A stretch of 64,000 nucleotides of DNA from Eubacteriaceae bacterium (lineage in GTDB: Bacteria > Bacillota > Clostridia > Lachnospirales > Lachnospiraceae). Positions 29,291-38,764 of the stretch are shown in pieces. The stretch covers positions 186,001-250,000 of the forward strand of contig CAJTDQ010000003.1 in NCBI GenBank assembly GCA_910574895.1, given 5' to 3'. Made by a program: the position numbers and the translations under genes. The first letter of the stretch is position 1, and each line of letters starts with the position of its first letter. Below the pieces are notes generated by a model. The model searched no databases. It was not told the origin of the DNA and saw only the letters and a program-made list of their open reading frames with translations.

Positions 29291-32200
29291 ATGAAACACA
29301 AAGTAAACAAAAAAGTATTAAGAAGAATATTGTCATTAATTCTTGTGATGACAATGTTGGTAACAGGACTTGGTTTGGATATGATGGAAGAGTTTGTTTT
29401 TGCAACACAGAAAGCAAAAAAAGTAGAAGACAACCAAAGAGATGAAGTTAAAGTCGTAAAGGAATTGGTTAATGAGCGAACAGAAAGCTCTAATACCTAT
29501 TTAATGAGTGATGGCTCAAAGAAATTGGAAATACTAGGGGAAAACATAAGATATGAAGAAAACGGAAAATTAAAGGATTATGATACAAGTTTATCAAAGA
29601 TAAGCAAAGAAGATAAAAATGAGTTGGAAAATACGGTGGCTGAAAATAATTTGGATGAATTCGATTATGTAAATGAAAGTGGAGATGCAAAGCAGTATTT
29701 TCCTGCTGAATATAAAGATGGAAGTGAAATTGTAATGAGTAAAGATAAATATTCATTATCGTTTTCACTATGTACAGATAACGAAGATATTTTCAAAGCA
29801 AAATTAAATAATGATGAGATAAGGTATGCAGCAACAGATGAAAATGTGGAGTACCAGTATATTTCATTGAGGAATGGTGTAAAGGAAAATATTGTCTTAA
29901 GTAACAGACCAGAAACAAATGTATTTAAATATTTACTTAAAGGAAAAAATATAGACTATAAATTACTTCGAAGCGGAGAAATAAGCATTCAGGATAAAAA
30001 AACAAAAATTCAGATAGGAAGAATTGAACCTCCTAATATTATAGATGGCGAGGGAAATGTTGATTATACAAAAGTTAAATATGAGTTTCATAATAATGGA
30101 GAGAATACATTTCTTAAGATAGTAGTGGATAATGAATATTTGGATGATGAGAATACAAAATATCCGATAACCGTTGACCCTACGGCAGTATGGTTTAATA
30201 CAAAACTTCCGACGACAATTGTAAACAGCGTAACGGGAAGAAGTGACGATGTTGTTCTGGCAAATACTCTGCTTGTGGAAAATAATTATGTATATAACGA
30301 AAAACAGGATACAAGAAGTAGTCGCGTGTATATAGATACGTCAAACTTAATAGGTGGAACAGACTGGCTAGTGGGAACTCCTGAAATCAGTGGAAAATAT
30401 ATTGAAAATTCATATCTGTATCTGGGTGAAAAAGTAGCAAGTAAAGAAAATGTGCAGGTAGATGTAAAAAGTGTAGAGAGTGCATGGGATGTTAATACAA
30501 TCACATGGAATACTCAGCCAGAAATAAGTAACAAAATAATTGCAACGACATGGAATAAAGGAGTAGATGGAAGAAACCACGGCGTAAACATCACAAAGTG
30601 GGTTCAGGCAATTGCTGATGGAAAAAAAGAAAATTATGGACTAGTACTGGAAGCAGCAGAAGAAGGCACGCAGTGTTCTTATTATGGTACGATTCAGCCG
30701 GGAAGCAACTTTATGTGTATTGATGTTATTTACAGGGATTTTGAGAAGTATGATGCATCAATAGAGGTGACAATAGAGTATGATAGTGAGATTGGGAAAT
30801 TTCAAGCATCCATTGAAGATACAAATGCACTGGATGAGGGAGTAACAGTAAAAGGATATAAAGTTTTTGCAAGAAAGAATGATGGAAATAAATTTGTAAG
30901 TGTATATCAGGGAACGGATATTACAGAAGATGCAGAAATAGGCATTGAGTCCGACTGTAGTAAAATCGATTACAGAGTATGCATATTGTATTCGGATGGA
31001 ACAGTAAAACCGTCAAACATAGTATCATTTAAACAAAATACTGATATAACACAGGATGAGGTGGGAAATGATATTACAACGGTATTATATGAGCAGACAA
31101 CGTTTGATACTGACGGAGATGGTCTTGAAGATGGATATGAAATTTGGGATTTCAAAACCTTATGGAATACAGAGACGTCAGAGAGTACAGAAGAAAACCC
31201 TGTATACAATTTAGATACAGATAAGGATGGTTTTCCAGATTCTTATGAAGTGTTTACCCTTGGGACAGACCCAGCGGTGGCAAACGAAACAGGAACTGAT
31301 AGTGATGGAGATGGTTGGACAGATTTAAAAGAATATCAGGAAGGAACAGACCCATGGCTTAAAGATTCTGATTTTGACGGGATAAATGACAGAGGGGATG
31401 CTATTCCAAGAAAAACAAATGATTATACGAGGCAGACGAGAGCAGCAGAAGCAATGGTTCATAAAGGGCTTTATGATAAACAGTTTTCTGAAACAATTGA
31501 AGAAGTTATAAATATCTATATTATTAATATATATCGGGGAGATATTAAACAGATAACAGCAAATTATGGTGATTCCAGTTTAAACAAGACGTTAAAATAC
31601 TTCTATGATGAAAAAGGAAATAATACAGCAATCATTGAGGTATATGATGAGAATTATGATCCAAATCACACGCAGACAATCTGCATTACTTACACATATG
31701 ATGAGAATGATAAGGTTACTTTTATTTGTGACCAAAGAACCAAATATACAATGGGTTATACTTCAAACGGTGATATAGCAAACCTTAAAGTCGGAAATCA
31801 AACTTTAATTGATTATGATGATACAAAGATTGTTAATAATTCAGGAGAAGACGGAAGTATAGAGAATATATCTGTAGGTGAAATTATTACTCAAAATGAA
31901 CATACAGATACGTATGGAAATAATCAAGTTGTAAGAACAGTTACAACAAATTATAAGGTTGCAGAAAATGATACTACGTCAAAGGCAACTAAAATCGAAG
32001 TATTTTATAATACAAATCAGATAGCAACATATGTGACAGAATTGAATTCTGAAGGAAATATTTTGAAATTGGAAGATTATAGCGCTAAAGAAGATGTCCC
32101 AGTCGTATGGAACTATTCTTATACAGATAGAGGTCAGACATTTACCAGGAGTGACAATTTCATAAAAGCAATACAAACTTCTGAAAATGAACAGGGTGTT

Positions 32201-34072
32201 AACACGAAACAAACTTCATTTGGATTTAAAGATATAAAAAATCAAAATAAAACTTATACAGATATTGTCAGTACATTGACAGAAACGGAAATTACTGAAG
32301 ATGGTAGTGAATATGAGAGAAATATTCGAACCAAAATATTGCATAATGCTGATGTATCAAGCATTACAAATTTAGATGAACAGACCGAAGAGAAAATTCG
32401 CTCTAATAAATATAACGCAGATGTAGTAAAGAGTACACTGAATGAAGTAAGTAATACAAATACAACATTTGATGTTAATGTATATGGGACTGTAGCAGAC
32501 AAAAATTTTAATTATATTTATGATTTAGCTGGAAATATTACTGAGATAAAAGATGGTAATGATATTAAATACCAATATTCATATGATGCACATGGAAGGC
32601 TTACAGATGAAAAAGACTATATAACATTAAAAGAAGTGGCTTATGATTATAATACTGATGGGAATATTTATGGTAAAACTGTATATTCGATAAATAGTAG
32701 TGGAAACAGAACGGATAATAATGGGAGTACGATTCATTATAATTACAATAATAGTAATTGGTCAGATCAGCTTACTTCTTATAATGGTTATGCAATTACA
32801 TATGATAATGTTGGCAATCCACTAACATATATAGGAGGATTAAGTTTTGCTTGGTCTAGGGGACGTCAACTCTCTGAAGTGACATTAACAAACAATAGTA
32901 CTGCTAGTTATGAATATAATCAATATGGACTTCGTACAAAGAAAGTAACTAAAGAGGCAACAACTAAATATGAATGGGATAAAGATAAGCTCTTAAGAGA
33001 GACAATTACTTATAATCAGACAAATGGCATAGTAGATATATGGTATTTGTACAATGTGGATGAAAAGATAATTGGTTTTGAATATAGTTATCTTAATCTT
33101 ACAAATGATATTGTAAAGGCAAGGGTTTACTATGAAAAAAATCTACAAGGTGATGTAATAGGCTTGCTTGATGCAAGAGGAGCAGAGATAGCAAGTTATA
33201 CTTATGATGCATGGGGAAATATAACAAGTCATACATATGTAGAAGGAAATGAAATACCTTATAATTTAAATCATATTTTATATCGTGGATATTACAGAGA
33301 TGAAGAAACAGGATTCTATTATTTACAGAGTAGGTATTATGATGCTGAAATAGGTCGATTTATTAATGCAGATGGTGCAATGATGATAGGAACAGAGGGA
33401 AATGATATATATAAAGATAATTTATATATTTATTGTAATAGCAATCCAATTAATCGTGTAGATTACACAGGGGAAAAGTCGAATAGGAAGAAAATAAAAT
33501 TTAAATATAACCGTAGTGATGCTCGTAAATATATGGAGAGGTATTGGAAAGTTAAAGCGAAGGAAAATGGATGGTGGATTTTTTCATCAACTAGTTATTC
33601 AGGGTACAATAAAAGGTTCCCTTATTTAGAAAGAGGTGACTGCACTAATTTTGCATCTCAATGTTTATGGCAAGGCGGAATCCCAATGACTTGGTGCTGG
33701 TATTGTTATAATACTGAATGGGGATATGAATTTACACATTCCTGGAGTGTAGTTTTGGAACAACGAGACTATATAAAAAAGACAATTGTAGCGAAAACAA
33801 CGAGAATAAATTGTAATGTATCAGTCGAGTCTATTAAAAAATATATTAAAAACAATAAACCTCAAGTAGGCGATATAATATATTTTCATGCGAAAGGGAA
33901 AAAAAAGTTTACACATACAGCAATAATAAGTAAAGTAAAAAGTAATAAGATTGAATATGCAGCACATAGTGATAGTCATATAAAAAAATCCATCAGAACC
34001 CCATTGAATGGAGGATATTATGATTATGTAGAAATTTGTCACATTAAAGGGGAGGGAAAATTTTATGTCTAG
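29291..34072 (+). CDS. Secreted RHS-repeat polymorphic toxin with amidase-like C-terminal domain
   Basis: 1593 residues. Signal peptide 1-38, ending VFA. The leader region to about 300 resembles that of the first RHS protein (KELVNERT..SNTYLM..GSKK; IRYEENGK; KYPITVDPTAVW). A DNRLRE-type domain spans about 301-485 (ITWNTQPE). A fibronectin-like stretch and thrombospondin type-3-like calcium repeats from 605 (DTDGDGLEDGYEIW; DTDKDGFPDSYEV; DSDGDGWTDLKEY; DSDFDGINDRGD) follow. RHS/YD repeats run from about 775, and the core is ETGFYYLQSRYYDAEIGRF ... NPINRVDYTGE. The C-terminus (about 1400-1593) resembles Amidase_6: YNRSDARKYMERYW, GDCTNFASQCLWQGG with Cys1451, VGDIIYFHA, and THTAII with His1542. 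Inferred to cut peptidoglycan peptides in target cells. RBS GGGAGGAGAAGG. Confidence 0.88.
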   Translation: MKHKVNKKVLRRILSLILVMTMLVTGLGLDMMEEFVFATQKAKKVEDNQRDEVKVVKELVNERTESSNTYLMSDGSKKLEILGENIRYEENGKLKDYDTSLSKISKEDKNELENTVAENNLDEFDYVNESGDAKQYFPAEYKDGSEIVMSKDKYSLSFSLCTDNEDIFKAKLNNDEIRYAATDENVEYQYISLRNGVKENIVLSNRPETNVFKYLLKGKNIDYKLLRSGEISIQDKKTKIQIGRIEPPNIIDGEGNVDYTKVKYEFHNNGENTFLKIVVDNEYLDDENTKYPITVDPTAVWFNTKLPTTIVNSVTGRSDDVVLANTLLVENNYVYNEKQDTRSSRVYIDTSNLIGGTDWLVGTPEISGKYIENSYLYLGEKVASKENVQVDVKSVESAWDVNTITWNTQPEISNKIIATTWNKGVDGRNHGVNITKWVQAIADGKKENYGLVLEAAEEGTQCSYYGTIQPGSNFMCIDVIYRDFEKYDASIEVTIEYDSEIGKFQASIEDTNALDEGVTVKGYKVFARKNDGNKFVSVYQGTDITEDAEIGIESDCSKIDYRVCILYSDGTVKPSNIVSFKQNTDITQDEVGNDITTVLYEQTTFDTDGDGLEDGYEIWDFKTLWNTETSESTEENPVYNLDTDKDGFPDSYEVFTLGTDPAVANETGTDSDGDGWTDLKEYQEGTDPWLKDSDFDGINDRGDAIPRKTNDYTRQTRAAEAMVHKGLYDKQFSETIEEVINIYIINIYRGDIKQITANYGDSSLNKTLKYFYDEKGNNTAIIEVYDENYDPNHTQTICITYTYDENDKVTFICDQRTKYTMGYTSNGDIANLKVGNQTLIDYDDTKIVNNSGEDGSIENISVGEIITQNEHTDTYGNNQVVRTVTTNYKVAENDTTSKATKIEVFYNTNQIATYVTELNSEGNILKLEDYSAKEDVPVVWNYSYTDRGQTFTRSDNFIKAIQTSENEQGVNTKQTSFGFKDIKNQNKTYTDIVSTLTETEITEDGSEYERNIRTKILHNADVSSITNLDEQTEEKIRSNKYNADVVKSTLNEVSNTNTTFDVNVYGTVADKNFNYIYDLAGNITEIKDGNDIKYQYSYDAHGRLTDEKDYITLKEVAYDYNTDGNIYGKTVYSINSSGNRTDNNGSTIHYNYNNSNWSDQLTSYNGYAITYDNVGNPLTYIGGLSFAWSRGRQLSEVTLTNNSTASYEYNQYGLRTKKVTKEATTKYEWDKDKLLRETITYNQTNGIVDIWYLYNVDEKIIGFEYSYLNLTNDIVKARVYYEKNLQGDVIGLLDARGAEIASYTYDAWGNITSHTYVEGNEIPYNLNHILYRGYYRDEETGFYYLQSRYYDAEIGRFINADGAMMIGTEGNDIYKDNLYIYCNSNPINRVDYTGEKSNRKKIKFKYNRSDARKYMERYWKVKAKENGWWIFSSTSYSGYNKRFPYLERGDCTNFASQCLWQGGIPMTWCWYCYNTEWGYEFTHSWSVVLEQRDYIKKTIVAKTTRINCNVSVESIKKYIKNNKPQVGDIIYFHAKGKKKFTHTAIISKVKSNKIEYAAHSDSHIKKSIRTPLNGGYYDYVEICHIKGEGKFYV

Positions 34073-34514
34073 AAAAAAAGTCTGGATAATTATTTTAATA
34101 GTTATATTTTTAATTATATTAATATGCATATCATTAAATATAAAAAACTATAATTCTCGAACAAGAGATGTAATACAAATTGAAAATATAGTCAAAAGTT
34201 GTGTGATTGGAGATATTAAAAAATCAAATATCGATGAAAAATATGGAAAGAAAGTTTATGATTGTATTCATGCTAATTGGATGGAAGAGGGAGGAATAAA
34301 AATAACACAAATAGAATGTAATACATATGAAGAAAACTGGGAAAAAAATTATATTTGGATGGATGTTAGTTATAAAGGAAAATTGGAAAATGGCAAGAGA
34401 GTTTCTGAATGTGAATATTTTAAAATATTTTTTGAAAAGAATGGGGACGAGGTCTATGTAACAAAGATAGGTGTTTCAGTTGGAGAAGATGGAATATCGG
34501 ATTTGGATGTATAG
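34065..34514 (+). CDS. Membrane-anchored candidate immunity protein for the amidase-type RHS toxin
   Basis: 149 residues. A membrane anchor at about 6-27 (VWIIILIVIFLIILICISL) leaves an ectodomain of about 120 residues with four cysteines. The fold is not recognised; the strand pattern YIWMDVSYKGKL ... FKIFFEKNGDEVYVTKIGVS could be a cystatin/NTF2-like sheet, but this is only an impression. The ATG lies 8 nt inside the toxin gene, and its RBS (GGGGAGGG) is inside the toxin coding sequence, so toxin and partner would be made together. Position, size and membrane topology fit immunity against an extracytoplasmic toxin. Confidence 0.65.
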   Translation: MSRKKVWIIILIVIFLIILICISLNIKNYNSRTRDVIQIENIVKSCVIGDIKKSNIDEKYGKKVYDCIHANWMEEGGIKITQIECNTYEENWEKNYIWMDVSYKGKLENGKRVSECEYFKIFFEKNGDEVYVTKIGVSVGEDGISDLDV

Positions 34515-34548
34515 ACCTATATTGATAACAATTTCATAAAATCTTAAG

Positions 34549-34592
34549 AAATATCCTTTGTTTCTGTTAAGAAATGAAGGATATTCTATTTT
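34549..34592 (+). terminator. Terminator after the second RHS cassette
   Basis: Two-step stem ATATCCTT / AAGGATAT with an inner TTTCT / AGAAA, followed by TCTATTTTA. Confidence 0.55.
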
Positions 34593-34629
34593 ATATAGTA
34601 GGAAATTAAATAATAATTGTAATAAAAAC

Positions 34630-34658
34630 TTGACAATAATTGTCCTAGTATATATAAT
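34630..34658 (+). promoter_or_regulatory. Consensus promoter with overlapping dyad, ABC transporter gene
   Basis: TTGACA (34630-34635), 17-nt spacer, TATAAT (34653-34658), both perfect consensus. A perfect dyad GACAATAATTGTC (34632-34644) overlaps the -35, and related ACAA..TTGT words recur at 34659-34667. This looks like a repressor site on a strong promoter. Confidence 0.75.
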
Positions 34659-34710
34659 ACAAATTGTGTTGATTAAAATAGTACAATTAAAGAAAGGGAG
34701 GAAATAAAGA

Positions 34711-37386
34711 ATGCTTGAAGCAAAAGAGTTGAAAAAAGTCTATAAGACAAAAAAGGGTGTGTCTGTAGAGGCATTAAAAGGAGTATCTATTAAGTTTCCG
34801 GAAAAAGGAATGGTATTTCTTCTTGGTAAATCAGGAAGTGGTAAATCAACACTTTTGAATTTGTTGGGAGGATTAGATAAATATGACGATGGAGAAATTA
34901 TAATTAAAGGAGTTTCTTCAAAGGAATTTAAACAGAGCCATTTTGATTCTTATAGAAATACATATGTAGGATTCATTTTTCAGGAATACAATGTATTGGA
35001 AGATTTCACAGTTGGAGCAAATATTGCGTTGGCAATAGAACTGCAGGGAAGAAAAGCTACAGATGATGAAATCAATATAATTTTAAAAGAAGTAGATCTG
35101 GAAGAGTTTGGAGACAGAAAACCGAACGAATTATCAGGTGGTCAGAAACAGAGAGTAGCAATTGCAAGAGCTTTAGTAAAAAATCCACAAATTATTATGG
35201 CAGATGAGCCGACAGGAGCTTTGGATTCAAATACCGGAAAACAGGTATTTGATACATTAAAAAGACTGTCCAAAGAAAAGCTTGTAGTAATCGTTTCTCA
35301 TGACAGAGAATTTGCAGAGTACTATGGTGACAGAATTATCGAACTTGCAGATGGAAACATTCTGTCTGATGTAGAAAGAAAAGATATCAGTGATGCTGAA
35401 GAAAATGATGAAGGTATCGTATTTGGAAAAGATGAATTTATTATCAGAAGAAACTATCATCTGACAGAAAAAGACAGAGAAATGATAAATGCTTATCTGG
35501 AAGGCAGAGAGCAGGATGTAAAGGCAGTTATCAGAGATAATCGTAAGGTTGGGTTTGGGAAAACAGATGAAAGTAAAATTGAAGCAAAGCAGGGAGATTT
35601 CAAACTGATAAAATCAAAACTTCCGCTTAAGAATGCTTTTAAAATCGGAGCGAGCAGTCTGAAATATAAAAAAATAAGACTTGCAATTACAATCATATTA
35701 TCTTTTGCCGCATTTTCAATGTTTGCATTGGCAGATACTTTTGGTAATTACGATCATATTAAGACTTGTACAAATTCGATAACAGATACAAAGATATCTT
35801 ATGCTTCTGTAACAAAGTCAAAATATATAGATGGTGATTATGGATACTGGGATGACTGGAGTTATAAATTGTCGGGGAAGGATGTTGAAAAAATCAGTAA
35901 AGAGACAGGTGTTGAATACAAGGGAGTTTATGTACCATCTAGTGGCACTCCGGTTTTGGAGAATTATGATACAAATGTAAAACTTACAGAGAGAGAAGAT
36001 ATTGAATTATATCCAACAGGCTTTTCAGGCTATATTGGAATTAATGAGTCGGAATTGAAAGAAATGGGATATAAAGTTGCAGAAGGCAGATTGCCTAAAG
36101 GTAATAAAGCTGAGATTGCAATAAGTGAGTATATGTATAAAACATTTGAAAAAGCAGGCTATGTTGATGATAAGGGGAATAAGGAAAAAATCAGTTCTTA
36201 TAAGGAATTAGTAGGAAAAAATCTTAAAGTGGGAGATGAACAGTATCAGATTGTAGGAATTATAGATACAAAAGTTGACTTTAACCGATATAAATCTATT
36301 ATAGAGAATCCAACAGGCAAATCTTCAGCTGAGCTTCTGACAACAGTTGCATTGTCTGGAGAATTAGAGAGAATAAAGCAGTTTAGTATTTCATGTGTAG
36401 CTATCGTGGGAGAAGAAAAACTGGAACAGATGAAGTCTCAGAAGAGCACAGCCATTGAAATGAATCAGTTTTATATGAATGTACAAAGTGGTAACTATAT
36501 GGCAGGCGGCATGTATATAGATAAGTTATCCGGTTATGATTTATCTAAGATTACATGGATTAATGGTGAGAAAAAAGTTCTTGGTGAGAAAGAGTTAATC
36601 ATATCAAAAGGCTCAATGTATCATAATGAAAATCGCCTGACTCAAAAAGAAATTGTTACTTATTTGAAAGAGAACCCAAGTTTTACATTAAGTTACAGCA
36701 AATATAATAATGAAGATGAAGATGCAACAGAGAGTGGATGGAAGATTGTCGGAATTGCAGATATTGAGGATGAAGTATATATTTTACCGGACAAAATGTA
36801 TCATAAGAATTGGACAGATAAAGATGGGGAATATAATTTCGCAGTGGCATCTATGCCAAAATTGAAATCAGATATCCGTGATTTAGTGGAATATTGTTAT
36901 ACAGCAAAGGGAGATACGAAATACAAAATGCAGAATTCCGTAACTTATGAGCTAGACACTGTTGATGAGGTTTTAAAAGTTTTATCAAAAGTTTTCTTGT
37001 ATGTAGGACTCGGTTTTGCAATATTTGCAGTAATTATGTTGTCGAACTTTATTGCGACAAGTATTTCTTATAAAAAGCAGGAGATTGGAATACTAAGAGC
37101 AATCGGAGCTAGAAGTAATGACGTATTTAAAATATTCTTTTCTGAAAGTTTTATTATTGCGATGATAAACTTTTCTTTGGCGGTATTATCAACAGGAGTA
37201 CTTACATCTGTTATTAACAGCGTTATGAGAAAAGAAGTTGGAATACTGATTACCATTTTAAATTTTGGTTTCAGACAAGTAGGATTATTGCTGGTTATTA
37301 GTATTGCAGTTGCAGCAGTGGCAAGTTTTATACCGGTTTATAGAATTGCATCTAAAAAACCAATTGAAGCAATTAGAAACAAATAA
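34711..37386 (+). CDS. ABC transporter, ATPase fused to FtsX-type permease
   Basis: 891 residues in one chain. Residues 1-225 are an ABC ATPase of the LolD/MacB/BceA class: GKSGSGKST (Walker A), LSGGQKQR (signature), IIMADEPTGALD (Walker B), VIVSHD (H-loop). After a linker, span 1 is at about 325-345, a large extracytoplasmic domain runs to about 760, and three spans form the FtsX permease (GFAIFAVIMLSNFIATS, FSLAVLSTGVLTSV, VGLLLVISIAVAAVASFIPV). Such proteins act in envelope functions such as antimicrobial peptide resistance or lipoprotein and peptide handling. The substrate is not predictable. It stands alone behind a strong, probably repressed promoter, with no two-component genes beside it. 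Confidence 0.9.
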   Translation: MLEAKELKKVYKTKKGVSVEALKGVSIKFPEKGMVFLLGKSGSGKSTLLNLLGGLDKYDDGEIIIKGVSSKEFKQSHFDSYRNTYVGFIFQEYNVLEDFTVGANIALAIELQGRKATDDEINIILKEVDLEEFGDRKPNELSGGQKQRVAIARALVKNPQIIMADEPTGALDSNTGKQVFDTLKRLSKEKLVVIVSHDREFAEYYGDRIIELADGNILSDVERKDISDAEENDEGIVFGKDEFIIRRNYHLTEKDREMINAYLEGREQDVKAVIRDNRKVGFGKTDESKIEAKQGDFKLIKSKLPLKNAFKIGASSLKYKKIRLAITIILSFAAFSMFALADTFGNYDHIKTCTNSITDTKISYASVTKSKYIDGDYGYWDDWSYKLSGKDVEKISKETGVEYKGVYVPSSGTPVLENYDTNVKLTEREDIELYPTGFSGYIGINESELKEMGYKVAEGRLPKGNKAEIAISEYMYKTFEKAGYVDDKGNKEKISSYKELVGKNLKVGDEQYQIVGIIDTKVDFNRYKSIIENPTGKSSAELLTTVALSGELERIKQFSISCVAIVGEEKLEQMKSQKSTAIEMNQFYMNVQSGNYMAGGMYIDKLSGYDLSKITWINGEKKVLGEKELIISKGSMYHNENRLTQKEIVTYLKENPSFTLSYSKYNNEDEDATESGWKIVGIADIEDEVYILPDKMYHKNWTDKDGEYNFAVASMPKLKSDIRDLVEYCYTAKGDTKYKMQNSVTYELDTVDEVLKVLSKVFLYVGLGFAIFAVIMLSNFIATSISYKKQEIGILRAIGARSNDVFKIFFSESFIIAMINFSLAVLSTGVLTSVINSVMRKEVGILITILNFGFRQVGLLLVISIAVAAVASFIPVYRIASKKPIEAIRNK

Positions 37387-37489
37387 ATACAATATGATAC
37401 TTGAAAAATGTTTTGCAAAGTAATATAATGAATACACATTAATCATATACTTTAGGTAACGTATCGTAATTCGTATGGAGGATAAAAGT

Positions 37490-38509
37490 ATGAATTATGA
37501 GGGGTTTGTTCAGGAGGTACAAAGGGGTGTAAAAGAGATTGTAGAAAAAGAACTGGATGATGGCATTGTGGTTGTTCGAAATGTATTAAAGAATAACAAT
37601 GTAAGAATGAAGGCGATTAGTATTGTGCGAAATGAAGAGAAGGCTACGCCGACAGTTTATCTGCAGAATTATTATGAAGATTTTCAGCAGGGACGAACCG
37701 TTAAAAGTATTTGCAAAGAAATTTTTGATATATATCTTCGTGGTATAGATAATTTTAAGACGGATGTAAATGTTCAGGATATATCTGATTTGGAAAAAAT
37801 GAAAGAAGTGATTTATTATAAGGTTGTCAATTATGAAATGAATAAAACACTTCTTTCAAAGATTCCGCATTTCAAATTTTTAGATTTAGCTATTGTATTT
37901 TATATTCTTATGTCAAAGGATGATGAAGAACAGGCAACAGCGCTGATTTACAATCAGCATATTGCAGGTTGGGAAATAACACCGGAAGAATTAAGAGATA
38001 TTGCATTTCAAAATATGTGGAACAACTATCCGGTTGTAGTCAGAAGGATGGAAGATATTGTTTCAGAAATGATTTTAAATGACATTTTGGGAGATGAAGA
38101 ATGGGTGGATACATATGATGATGAGTATGACGATGATGATTTTATCAGTGAGGACACTGAATACGGAGAATACACCTATGGAGAATTAAAAGGGATTGTA
38201 AGGGAAGAGGTAGAAAGCCTCAAAATAGATGATTTAAACATGTATGTTATGTCCAATACAATGAAATTGAATGGAGCAGTCTGCATTACATATCCCGGAG
38301 CAATTAAAGATTTTGCTGTAGAACATAATTGCGATGTGTATATTATACCAAGTTCTATTCATGAACTCATATTAATTCCTGATATCAAATGTTCTATAGA
38401 GACCATAAATGATTTGATTAAAGATGTGAACCGAAGACAGTTGGATCCGGTTGAGGTTTTATCTGATCATGCTTATATTTACCGGCTGGAGACAGGAGTA
38501 ACTGAATAA
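37490..38509 (+). CDS. DUF5688-like protein
   Basis: 339 residues from ATG 37490; GGAGG (37476-37480) serves this start, not the ATG at 37475 with which it overlaps. The N-terminal pattern (YEGFVQEVQRGVKEIVEKEL; PTVYLQNYYEDFQQGRT) resembles DUF5688, a family of uncharacterised proteins common in Lachnospiraceae. An acidic insert (DTYDDEYDDDDFISED) lies near residue 215. No membrane span. Function unknown. Confidence 0.75.
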   Translation: MNYEGFVQEVQRGVKEIVEKELDDGIVVVRNVLKNNNVRMKAISIVRNEEKATPTVYLQNYYEDFQQGRTVKSICKEIFDIYLRGIDNFKTDVNVQDISDLEKMKEVIYYKVVNYEMNKTLLSKIPHFKFLDLAIVFYILMSKDDEEQATALIYNQHIAGWEITPEELRDIAFQNMWNNYPVVVRRMEDIVSEMILNDILGDEEWVDTYDDEYDDDDFISEDTEYGEYTYGELKGIVREEVESLKIDDLNMYVMSNTMKLNGAVCITYPGAIKDFAVEHNCDVYIIPSSIHELILIPDIKCSIETINDLIKDVNRRQLDPVEVLSDHAYIYRLETGVTE

Positions 38510-38510
38510 T

Positions 38511-38549
38511 AAAAAGACTTCAGAAGAAAAAAATTCTGGAGTCTTTTTC
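38511..38549. terminator. Terminator, possibly bidirectional
   Basis: A 15-bp stem AAAAAGACTTCAGAA / TTCTGGAGTCTTTTT after the DUF5688-like gene. On the reverse strand it lies just after tRNA-Arg, so it could end both transcripts. Confidence 0.8.
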
Positions 38550-38556
38550 AATATAA

Positions 38557-38628
38557 TGCACCTGACCGGATTCGAACCGGTATTGTCGCCTCCGGAGGGC
38601 GATGTTCTATCCATTAGACTACAGGTGC
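38557..38628 (-). tRNA. tRNA-Arg (anticodon CCG)
   Basis: The reverse strand folds as a cloverleaf: acceptor GCACCTG / CAGGTGC with discriminator A, D-arm GTCTAATGGATAGAAC, anticodon stem TCGCC / GGCGA with loop CTCCGGA (anticodon CCG, codon CGG), and T-arm CCGGTTCGAATCCGG. 72 nt without an encoded CCA end. Confidence 0.95.
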
Positions 38629-38764
38629 AAATGAATTCTTATCTATTCTACCCCAGATGACGGAATCAGGCAATATGAAATTCATATATATTTTTAACAA
38701 AGTTGAATTTTAATAGTGTTTTTGATATTATTAGAGAAACAAAAAGATGAAGGAGATGTGTAAC

